This document shows, one piece after another, positions 16,501-22,667 of a stretch of DNA of 36,716 nucleotides. The notes under the pieces were generated by a model, which worked only from the letters and a program-made list of their open reading frames with translations, was not told the DNA's origin and searched no databases. Within the stretch, counting starts at the first letter, position 1; every line of letters starts with the position of its first letter. The position numbers and the translations under genes were made by a program. Source of the stretch: Candidatus Poribacteria bacterium (GTDB lineage: Bacteria > Poribacteria > WGA-4E > WGA-3G); contig JAPPBX010000015.1 in the NCBI GenBank assembly GCA_026702755.1, positions 1 to 36,716 of the forward strand. Direction: 5' to 3'.

Positions 16501-18705
16501 AACCTCGAAATTTTTGATGTTATCTTCAACGATCAAACACACAATATCGGTGCTATTGTTGCACAAGCCAAAACCCAATTTCTTATTAACGCCTCCAAAT
16601 TTCTTGATCTCGCTGAAGTCTTTACCCTTTTCGGTGACCCAGCGACAAATTTAAGAATACCACGCGACGAGATACAGGTCACAGCGGAGATGAGTCCCTT
16701 CCAAGGACGAAACGCGTCTCAAGGAGATACACGCCTCTCCGTTTCTGCAACGCTGCCTGAACGTCTCTCCGATGCAGATGTCGAAATTACCCTTGTCCCC
16801 ATAACTGAAACCGCGGTCGCCAACAATATCGTCCTTGAACAGGAACCTGTTGCCATCGTTAACGGGCAGGTCAACACACAAATACGGGTTCCATCTGATC
16901 CCGAATTTGATGTTGGTGCTGTACAAATCTACGCATGGGATGCGGGTGAAGAAGCCATCGGACATGCAACCTACGATATCTTATCCCGATACGTTAAGAA
17001 CGTCCGCCTTGTTCCCTTTCCCGTTGCATCAAATCAACCGACGCATCTTTACGTAGAAGTAGTCGACAAAAATGCGATTGATGAAATAACTCTGTTTTGG
17101 TACGATTGGATCAAGGGAGACAACAAATTTTTCTCTATTCCGGTAGTGCCACATACTGGCACGACCTATAGGAGTGAACGCCCCATCCCCGGGTATCCAG
17201 ATGCGCAACCGATCGATTATTACTTAGAAGTTAAAGTCAAAACTGGGCGAACGTTCCAAACAGAGACGGTCGCTTACGATGTGGGAGATGTTGAAATTGA
17301 AATTGATCTCGCGCTTCTGGCACAAACCTTTACATGGGACACCACACCGCCCTTTACGCTCTCAGCACAAATCCGAAACATAGAAGAACAAACGGTACGA
17401 AATATCCCTGTTCAGTTCTTCGTAAAAGCGTTGAAAGGCGAGACAAATACCGCCAGTATAAACACCGCGACGACATCTATACTCGAACAACTGAAGGATG
17501 CGACACCAATCGGAAACCTGCAAATAATTCCCGAAATTCTCCCCGGTAACCAAGTTGCCGTGAGCGTCCCGTGGCAACCGCCACCGGGAGACTATCTGGT
17601 CACAATCTACGTGGACCCACCATCCGCCGAACTACCGAAGGGGAGTATCATCGAAAAACGTGAAGGGAATAACTGGACATCGAAGCGATTTTCGGGCAAC
17701 CGTATCATCCTGACACCTGAAACACGCAACCAACCCATTCAGAGTCCAGACGGCATCTTCCAGGTCACGATTCCACCCGATAGTATTCAAACCAGCACCG
17801 TTCTGACTTACACCGAAGAAGCCCTTACTATCACAAATCAGCCCGACATTGCGGTGGCAATCCCCGCATCGGCTATCGCGTATCAACTCGGGTTCACCGA
17901 ACAAACCGAATTAACAGCAAACGCGACCTTCCAAAAAGAGGGAAGCAACGGTGTCTACATCTATCGGCGTGACGAGGATAACGGAAATTGGATTCGGGTC
18001 GGTGGGGAAACCGTGGATGAAAAAACTGTCGCTGCAGAGGTTAAATTGCCTGGAACCTTCGCGTTGCTTTCGCATAGCGATACAAGCCCACCTGCTGTTG
18101 AATTGACATTCGAGCATCAAGGCTTCGTTGACGGCGATTATGTCTCTGATACACCGACTATCTCAGCACGGATTGAGGATGCAAACGGCATCGACTCGCG
18201 CATAGAAAACATAGTACTCACCAAAAACGGCGAAAGTGTGCCGCAAGATGAATATGTGATTGCCGCATCGCCGACCAACAACAATCTGCTTTTAATAACT
18301 TATACGCCTGTCTTGGACCCCGGCGAGTACCGCATCCGGTTGCAGGCACAAGACGCAAACGGGAATATATCAGATGCGGAGCGCAATGCGACCGTCGCCG
18401 GTGAATTTGAAATTACGAACATCGCCAACTTCCCGAATCCATTTGTGCCGGGAAGCGGCACCCATTTCGCCTATTACCTCACAGAAAGTGCCGATGAGGT
18501 CAGCCTAAAAATCTATACCATAACGGGTCGTCGCATCATCGCCATTGACACGCTTGATGCCTCTGTCTCCTACAACGAATTCCACTACGACGGTCGCGAT
18601 GCAGACGGTGAACCGCTGGCAAACGGGGTCTATCTCTACAAGTTCACTGCCCGCAAAGGGGATAGCCGCAAGCAAAAATTCGGGAAAATCGCCGTGCGAA
18701 AATAG
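13576..18705 (+). CDS. secreted gingipain-like C25 peptidase with FlgD-type C-terminus
   Basis: This is a 1709-residue exported protein. Residues 1-42 form a signal peptide (LLIITLFLYAGIGNLP...VAVAAP). A long N-terminal region (about 45-660) includes a propeptide-like part. The peptidase domain (about 670-1030) starts DYIIITHHHFLQDVQPLADF, has YVLLVGDTD and DMLIGRMPANN, and carries the C25 catalytic dyad His898 (YIGHGGGG) and Cys933 (SMTCYTGSF). Ig-like repeats follow. The last ~100 residues (NIANFPNPFVPGSGTHF..., LKIYTITGRRI, GVYLYKF) form an FlgD/type IX-secretion sorting-like domain. PorU, the type IX sortase, is a C25 enzyme, so this could be PorU-like or a secreted gingipain relative. 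No other type IX gene is in the window, and the substrate is unknown. The likely location is the cell surface. Confidence 0.88.
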   Translation: MQTRLTKTCTRLLIITLFLYAGIGNLPIMPPIDSKNVAVAAPISSKQRPRAAARNRAKTQREIELVNSTSQGVTIQLVIPKSDFSFDNKPELFSSTETGTDARIPDFESPTVSFPGCRFTTELGVLRLPIQSTLIGVPADVHFQLRIVEKDFSTHKVEDLMSTSNFSVQSDTTRKKDSFLPENLVKIGEASQIRENHVLPVQLNPVQYNPIRREIRLHHRLVVEIRFSSTGTREQSTILSTIPRGLHTESTVYDAIFDDMLINPQSANRWRSPIQRAPAAPSISPTGPRYRISVTESAMYSITAQDLAAVGANLETITPATLTLTNKGKQIPIFVRGEDDQSFDPTDEIIFYGERQHGETSYIDPYSNENIYWLSWNTGRGIRMVTKTPLANANNAQTYTHFLTRAHFEKDQEFRRFRNASLTENQIYTEFSQGLQERFFTLTELPPLPNDSWFWAQLTAPASKPFSFMLPGVEATARPATVRVALHGRSNTEHDCNVWLNDKIELGEARWNGETEYQLQNQEIFQSFLNNGKNTIRITNPTSAGALIDILMLNWIQIDYWRNFNAEKNVLPFAITPLLDEIGAVNPNFEVQLKNFSTPDIEIYGIDGTRYVGLSPLVDEEIPGTYRVLFQSSQIRPKAVNDPTIQYIALTGNQFRKPKISVDAPSDLRSIQNGADYIIITHHHFLQDVQPLADFRRQQGMRTKIVDVQNIYDEFNHGILNPKAIREFLSYAYHNWQPPAPTYVLLVGDTDIKNKIDFVPTMQVQIPGYGSSASDHQFVTFRGTDSFPDMLIGRMPANNRVDARIFVERAINYETAPKVGPWHKRFLMLAGSDIRFHWQTNGLISNNQLSGRYEIQRIYAPHTDDELTLTTDDALTPIGRRVIDGFNDGASIVNYIGHGGGGRWASSRMLDFKDPEQNLTNISQLPFVISMTCYTGSFDGIKNSLAEELLRSENGGAIAVFGATSIGLLDGDFLLNLEIFDVIFNDQTHNIGAIVAQAKTQFLINASKFLDLAEVFTLFGDPATNLRIPRDEIQVTAEMSPFQGRNASQGDTRLSVSATLPERLSDADVEITLVPITETAVANNIVLEQEPVAIVNGQVNTQIRVPSDPEFDVGAVQIYAWDAGEEAIGHATYDILSRYVKNVRLVPFPVASNQPTHLYVEVVDKNAIDEITLFWYDWIKGDNKFFSIPVVPHTGTTYRSERPIPGYPDAQPIDYYLEVKVKTGRTFQTETVAYDVGDVEIEIDLALLAQTFTWDTTPPFTLSAQIRNIEEQTVRNIPVQFFVKALKGETNTASINTATTSILEQLKDATPIGNLQIIPEILPGNQVAVSVPWQPPPGDYLVTIYVDPPSAELPKGSIIEKREGNNWTSKRFSGNRIILTPETRNQPIQSPDGIFQVTIPPDSIQTSTVLTYTEEALTITNQPDIAVAIPASAIAYQLGFTEQTELTANATFQKEGSNGVYIYRRDEDNGNWIRVGGETVDEKTVAAEVKLPGTFALLSHSDTSPPAVELTFEHQGFVDGDYVSDTPTISARIEDANGIDSRIENIVLTKNGESVPQDEYVIAASPTNNNLLLITYTPVLDPGEYRIRLQAQDANGNISDAERNATVAGEFEITNIANFPNPFVPGSGTHFAYYLTESADEVSLKIYTITGRRIIAIDTLDASVSYNEFHYDGRDADGEPLANGVYLYKFTARKGDSRKQKFGKIAVRK

Positions 18706-18741
18706 TTATCAGTTGTCAGTTGTCAGTCAAAGAGGAGTATT
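18706..18741. repeat. short spacer-repeat remnant
   Basis: TTATCAGTTGTCAGTTGTCAGTCAAAGAGGAG is a one-armed copy of the CAGTTATCAGT family. Its final AGAGGAG serves as the Shine-Dalgarno of the next gene, so a repeat module has become the ribosome binding site. Confidence 0.7.
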
Positions 18742-19032
18742 GTGGATTTTACCATAATTACCGACCACCTCCAAAAAGAAACTATTGGATGGCACGGGTG
18801 GATTCCCCAACTTCCTGAAGTCGAATACACGGCGAAAACCAAAAAAGAACTTTTGAACACGCTGGCAATCAGACTCCGTGAAGCACTTCAGGCACGTGAG
18901 GATGCTTGGGATAAACAGCTTGAAGCGGATATAGAAGCGGGAAAATTGGAGCATCTACGAGAGGACGCACGCCGCGCAAAAAAGGCTGGAAAACTCATTG
19001 ATCATCCTCGTGCAAACACCAGAACATCATAA
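18742..19032 (+). CDS. HicB-like protein with C-terminal antitoxin-type helix pair
   Basis: This is a 96-residue protein with a GTG start, AGAGGAG four bases upstream. Residues 1-50 (FTIITDHLQKETIGWHGWIPQLPEVEYTAKTKKELLNTLAIRLREAL) follow the HicB partial RNase-H-fold pattern: strand, strand with 'W.P.LP.V', then a helix. Residues 55-90 (WDKQLEADIEAGKLEHLREDARRAKKAGK) match a short helical segment seen in many small addiction-module-associated proteins. No HicA toxin or other toxin is adjacent. It is best called an orphan HicB-like or antitoxin-like protein. The 3' end overlaps the convergent GNAT gene by 31 bases. Confidence 0.7.
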   Translation: MDFTIITDHLQKETIGWHGWIPQLPEVEYTAKTKKELLNTLAIRLREALQAREDAWDKQLEADIEAGKLEHLREDARRAKKAGKLIDHPRANTRTS

Positions 19033-19979
19033 TGCTGTCCGCTGTATGTAAATTGATTTGTGAGTTGTCCTTCACAGGTGAACCCAGCATCCACTAAAAC
19101 CTCTGCCTTCTTCTCAGCACCGCTATCGACATAACACTGAACCTTTGTCTCAGGAAATGCCACCGCTGAAAGCAACGTCGGAACAGCATCCGCAAAATTC
19201 GGATGAAAAAACAGGTCTAACACCCCAGTCGTAGGTTGCCAACGCGTATCATGACTCACGGTTGCCCAGCCGACGATTGCACCACCCGACGAAATAAGCA
19301 ACTTCGCATCATTGTAGGCATCTTCAGTTTCCAAGTCATGCTTGAAACTCAGAAAACCACCCTCCATATTCGTGGGACCGTAAACATCCCACTTAAGACT
19401 CCGCAGCGTGTCCCATCCGACAATACCCGACAACGCTGTGACTTTCGGCCAATCATGCCATTCAATGGCCTTCGGTGCGGCAGACGTAGGAGCGAAGTAA
19501 CGTTCTTCAAAATCCGAATTCACAGGATATTTCATAAAACCGGACTCTGGAAATACACTCTCAAATCCGAAACTATGGTAGATGTAATACGGGTGGCTAT
19601 TGTACCCCGTACCGAGGTAGAGTGCGCGACCGGCGCGCTGTCGAAAATCCTCCATCTGATACGCCATTACCGCTTTACATGCGCCTTTCCGGCGTTGCTC
19701 CGGCAACGTAAAGACATGCCCTAAAATGCCAATGCCTTCATGCTCGACCGTCATGATGTTGGTAATCACACATCCATCAAGCTTGCCGACATAAAAACGT
19801 GTCTCCAACGCATCAAGCACTTCGGTGACGCATCGCTCAATATGCCACTCCCAGTTTCCACCTTTGTGTCCAAGGAACTGTTTCACCTCTTCGGCATGAG
19901 GCTCATCCGGTGCAGTAATCACACCGACTTCCATTTGTTCTCCCGTTTTCAGTCCGACTTCTCCCAATTTATCGTACAT
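19002..19979 (-). CDS. tandem GNAT acetyltransferase
   Basis: This 325-residue protein probably transfers an acetyl group from acetyl-CoA. The N-terminal GNAT domain (about 1-150) has the acetyl-CoA loop in GHVFTLPEQRRKGACKAVM (Q/R-x-x-G-x-A type) and the late YNSHPYYIYHSFGFESV. A second, more degraded GNAT-like half (about 165-325; AKLLISSGGAIVGWATVSHD, AGFTCEGQLTNQF) lacks a clear P-loop, so it may be structural. The internal ATG at 19979 was chosen because a perfect GGAGGT lies just before it; ATG 19991 would put that sequence inside the coding region. It converges on the HicB-like gene with a short overlap. The substrate is unknown. Confidence 0.8.
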   Translation of the reverse strand: MYDKLGEVGLKTGEQMEVGVITAPDEPHAEEVKQFLGHKGGNWEWHIERCVTEVLDALETRFYVGKLDGCVITNIMTVEHEGIGILGHVFTLPEQRRKGACKAVMAYQMEDFRQRAGRALYLGTGYNSHPYYIYHSFGFESVFPESGFMKYPVNSDFEERYFAPTSAAPKAIEWHDWPKVTALSGIVGWDTLRSLKWDVYGPTNMEGGFLSFKHDLETEDAYNDAKLLISSGGAIVGWATVSHDTRWQPTTGVLDLFFHPNFADAVPTLLSAVAFPETKVQCYVDSGAEKKAEVLVDAGFTCEGQLTNQFTYSGQHYDVLVFARG

Positions 19980-20013
19980 AGCCACCTCCATTAGAACTCT
20001 TTAGAAAATAAAA

Positions 20014-20044
20014 TTGGCAAATGCCCTGAAAAATATGGTATACT
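20014..20044 (+). promoter_or_regulatory. candidate ndk promoter
   Basis: TTGGCA (20014-20019) and TATACT (20039-20044) lie in the divergent gap between the GNAT gene and ndk. The 19-base spacing is longer than optimal, so this is a moderate candidate. Transcription would start near 20051, leaving a ~90-base leader. Confidence 0.4.
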
Positions 20045-20140
20045 TAAAATGGCTTGATGTCAAGACCCAAATGCTTGGTATTGCAGGCCTTAATATAGGC
20101 GTGCTGTGTAGGCGCGCACAAAGGTTAAAATGGAGGGACC

Positions 20141-20605
20141 ATGGAGACAGAACAGACATTGGTTCTAATTAAACCGGACGGTGTTCAACGTGGACTCATT
20201 GGTGAAGTCATCTCTCGCTACGAACACAAGGGGCTCAAAATCGTTGGGATGAAACTACTACAGTTCCCGCGCGATACGGCAGAAACACTCTACGCCATCC
20301 ATCAGGAAAAACCCTTTTACGATGTACTTATCGAATTCATAATCTCGGCACCTATTGTCGCCTTAGCTATTGAAGGACGGGGCGCAATAGAATTAGTACG
20401 TATCCTCAACGGAGAGACCGACCCAAAGGAATCACAACCGGGAACCATCCGAGGCGATTTCTCAATTAACATAACGCACAACATTGTACACGCATCGGAC
20501 TCTCTACAGAGTGCCCACCGCGAATTAGAGATAGTGTTCGCACCTGAAGAACGCTACAAGTATCACCGAATGGATGAAGCAATCCTACATCCGCCGGTGG
20601 TGTAA
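20141..20605 (+). CDS. ndk: Ndk: nucleoside diphosphate kinase
   Basis: This 154-residue enzyme transfers the gamma phosphate of ATP to NDPs and dNDPs through a phosphohistidine. It begins TEQTLVLIKPDGVQRGLIGEV, contains RGDFSINITHNIVHASDS with the active-site His117, and ends with the usual EIVFAPEERYKYHR region. A few family positions differ: the substrate-specificity helix reads FYDVLIEFIISAPIVALAIEG, where FM.SGPVVAMV.EG is typical. GGAGGG before the ATG is a strong binding site. It is monocistronic and is followed directly by a terminator. Confidence 0.97.
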   Translation: METEQTLVLIKPDGVQRGLIGEVISRYEHKGLKIVGMKLLQFPRDTAETLYAIHQEKPFYDVLIEFIISAPIVALAIEGRGAIELVRILNGETDPKESQPGTIRGDFSINITHNIVHASDSLQSAHRELEIVFAPEERYKYHRMDEAILHPPVV

Positions 20606-20610
20606 CATAT

Positions 20611-20633
20611 ACGCAGCCAACTGCGTTTTTATT
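20611..20633 (+). terminator. rho-independent terminator of ndk
   Basis: A 6-bp stem ACGCAG/CTGCGT around CCAA is followed at once by TTTTATTT. It lies six bases after the ndk stop. Confidence 0.75.
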
Positions 20634-20711
20634 TCGGACGCACAATTACTCAAAATTTTGTTCGAGTATTTTTGTGCAAAAGTATGAAAAACAACTGGAG
20701 GTTAAAAATAA

Positions 20712-21488
20712 GTGAAAATTATTAACGTATGCGCGTTAATCATCATGCTTACCCTCGGACTCGCATTTAGTGTCTACGCCGGTAAAGCCGACTGCGAAAA
20801 TTTGGATGGTAAAGGCGCGAAACCGGTCAAAGAGGTCGGTAAAGAAGCTGATGCTACTCAGAACGACTATGATGAGGTCGTCGAAGAGGATGATAGGAAA
20901 GGTGTCACCTATCTCTCCTTTATCGGTGGTAGCCAACCGAAACCAAATGCTTGTGGACTTTCCCCTAAGAACCCTGAAGCCGAATGGACAGGCTGGGGTG
21001 GACCCATAGATACAGACAACGCCACAATCGGTGAAGGTGCCGGCACCCGAAACGAAATCGTCATCGGCGGTATCTACTTTGAACGTGGAATCGGAAGCCA
21101 CTCCGTTGCCACGGTCGTTTACGATTTAACAGGCGACAATTACCTTAAATTTGAAGGTTACGTCGGTATGTCAGACGAAAAAGATCCAGCTGAGTGTGGA
21201 CACGGCGGCAGCGGTGATTTCGTCTTCACTATTGATGGAAAACAGGCTTTCAAATCTGAGAAGCTTCTCGGTACCGATGGCGGAAAAAACGTTGATGCTG
21301 TTAAAGTGGAAATTGACATTCCTGCCAACGCCAAGGAACTTGAAATTGTCATGGGTGATGGCGGCGACGGTGCCGGATGTGACCACTCCGCAATTGGCGA
21401 TGCCAAACTCCTCAACGCCCAAGCACTCGCTGTTGAACCTGCTAACAAACTACCTACAATCTGGGGACATTTGAAAGATAGTTATTAG
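20712..21488 (+). CDS. secreted NPCBM-domain protein with C-terminal WGH motif
   Basis: This is a 258-residue exported protein with a GTG start, GGAGGT nine bases upstream. The signal peptide is MKIINVCALIIMLTLGLAFSVYA. After a charged linker (30-65), the NPCBM/NEW2-type jelly roll runs about 67-235: EIVIGGIYFERGIGSHS, TVVYDLTGDNYLKFEGYVGM, DFVFTIDGKQAF, ELEIVMGDGGDGAGCDHSAIGDAKLL. Such domains bind carbohydrate. The last 18 residues (AVEPANKLPTIWGHLKDSY) closely match the end of the next protein, although the domains in front are unrelated. That tail may be a sorting or anchoring signal (inference). A terminator follows at once. Confidence 0.85.
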   Translation: MKIINVCALIIMLTLGLAFSVYAGKADCENLDGKGAKPVKEVGKEADATQNDYDEVVEEDDRKGVTYLSFIGGSQPKPNACGLSPKNPEAEWTGWGGPIDTDNATIGEGAGTRNEIVIGGIYFERGIGSHSVATVVYDLTGDNYLKFEGYVGMSDEKDPAECGHGGSGDFVFTIDGKQAFKSEKLLGTDGGKNVDAVKVEIDIPANAKELEIVMGDGGDGAGCDHSAIGDAKLLNAQALAVEPANKLPTIWGHLKDSY

Positions 21489-21514
21489 ACGTTGAGAATC
21501 TTTTAAAGTTTTAA

Positions 21515-21582
21515 AACCTGGTTTAGAAAAGGCACATTGTGTACAAACACAGAAGGCTTCGTCTAAATCAGGTTTTTTCTTG
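21515..21582 (+). terminator. rho-independent terminator with long loop
   Basis: AACCTGGTTTAGA and TCTAAATCAGGTT pair over 13 positions with one G-T wobble, around a 34-base loop. The 3' arm runs into GGTTTTTTCTT. It ends transcription of the NPCBM gene. Confidence 0.75.
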
Positions 21583-21688
21583 CAATTTTATGTCATATAT
21601 TTTACTATAAACTATATTTAGAAATGAATCCTAACGCCGTAGCGCGCTTTGCAAGTACGCTCACGGTCAATATTAGAAGGAAAAAACT

Positions 21689-22459
21689 ATGAAAAAAGTT
21701 CTATTAACGCTCGGTATAGTATGTTTCAGCCTCATCGCTGTTAATGTCAGCACCGCCGAGATTGACCTTGAAACAGCAGTCGGTATATGGTTATTCGACG
21801 AAGGCAAAGGTGGTGTCGCTGCTGATCTTTCTTCCGAAGGAAATGAGGGAGAACTCGTCAAATCTCCTGCATGGGTAGATGGCAAATTCGGCAAGGCACT
21901 CGAATTTGATGGAAAAGCGAGTTGTGTCTCGACTGGGCAGAAACTCCTTGATAATCTTGAAGAATTTACTATTCTCACTTGGGTAAAAACCACAAGTGCC
22001 CCTGCAAACCGGACTGGACTCGTCGGACAGAACGATTCTCCGGAGTTCGGTTTTATTGATGCCAATTCTATCAACCTCTGGACACCCACGGCTGGTGGAA
22101 CAACCAATCCTTGGAAATTCAAACACGGTGATGGTAAATGGCACCACGTCGGATGTGTCGCTACGACGGAATACGTCCACGTTTATATTGATGGTGAGTA
22201 TATCGAGAAGAAGGGTGGCTGGGCAAATCACGGCACATCTGCCTTTAACGTCAATATTGGTGGGTGTGGTGTCTGGGATCCAGCTGGAAACTTCTTCCCA
22301 GGCGCGATGGACGAAGTCGCCATTTTCCACTCGGCACTGGAACAAGCAGACGTTCAGGAACTGATGGAAAAAGGATTTAGTGCATATCTTGCAGTCGATC
22401 CGAGAGACAAACTCGGTACGACCTGGGGGCATATTAAATCAACGCACCATTTCAAATAG
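21689..22459 (+). CDS. secreted LamG/concanavalin-like protein with C-terminal WGH motif
   Basis: This is a 256-residue exported protein. The signal peptide is MKKVLLTLGIVCFSLIAVNVSTA, with AGAAGGAAAAA before the ATG. Residues about 28-232 are a LamG-like lectin jelly roll: VGIWLFDEGKGGVAADLSSE, GKFGKALEFDGKASCV, FTILTWVKTT, GKWHHVGCVATTEYVHVYIDGE, GAMDEVAIFHSALEQADVQELMEKG. This arrangement is common in Planctomycetes- and Poribacteria-type secreted proteins. The last residues (AVDPRDKLGTTWGHIKSTHHFK) match the tail of the preceding NPCBM protein. A polysaccharide-binding or surface role is inferred. Confidence 0.87.
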   Translation: MKKVLLTLGIVCFSLIAVNVSTAEIDLETAVGIWLFDEGKGGVAADLSSEGNEGELVKSPAWVDGKFGKALEFDGKASCVSTGQKLLDNLEEFTILTWVKTTSAPANRTGLVGQNDSPEFGFIDANSINLWTPTAGGTTNPWKFKHGDGKWHHVGCVATTEYVHVYIDGEYIEKKGGWANHGTSAFNVNIGGCGVWDPAGNFFPGAMDEVAIFHSALEQADVQELMEKGFSAYLAVDPRDKLGTTWGHIKSTHHFK

Positions 22460-22506
22460 GAACCCCATCTTTTCCAACGCTCGTAGACGTACTGTGTTAT
22501 AGTAAC

Positions 22507-22595
22507 AGGACTTACGCCTCCGTTGCTGGCGAGGTTTAAAACCTCGCCAGCGGCGCGTGGAATGTCCGTAGTTATCAGAAAATTGCGTAAGTCCT
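22507..22595. mobile_element. 89-bp MITE-like element
   Basis: Perfect 11-bp terminal inverted repeats AGGACTTACGC/GCGTAAGTCCT enclose 67 bases, including a GCTGGCGAGGTTT/AAACCTCGCCAGC palindrome. No coding capacity. AGTA occurs close to both ends (22501-22504 and 22597-22600) and might be a degraded target duplication. It lies in the 22460-22667 gap between convergent genes, where nothing else is recognised. Confidence 0.65.
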
Positions 22596-22667
22596 AAGTA
22601 AATTCTGTAGTGCGTCTATGAGTAACCTTCCGGTTGACGTTCCTACTCGTCACACATACCGGCACCT

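Noticed and set aside
19979-19991. ATG 19991 as start of the GNAT gene
   Set aside because: The GGAGGT site would then lie inside the coding sequence; ATG 19979 is correctly spaced behind it.
21673-22122. 149-residue minus-strand ORF opposite the LamG gene
   Set aside because: Antisense shadow of a gene with a clear signal peptide and LamG domain.
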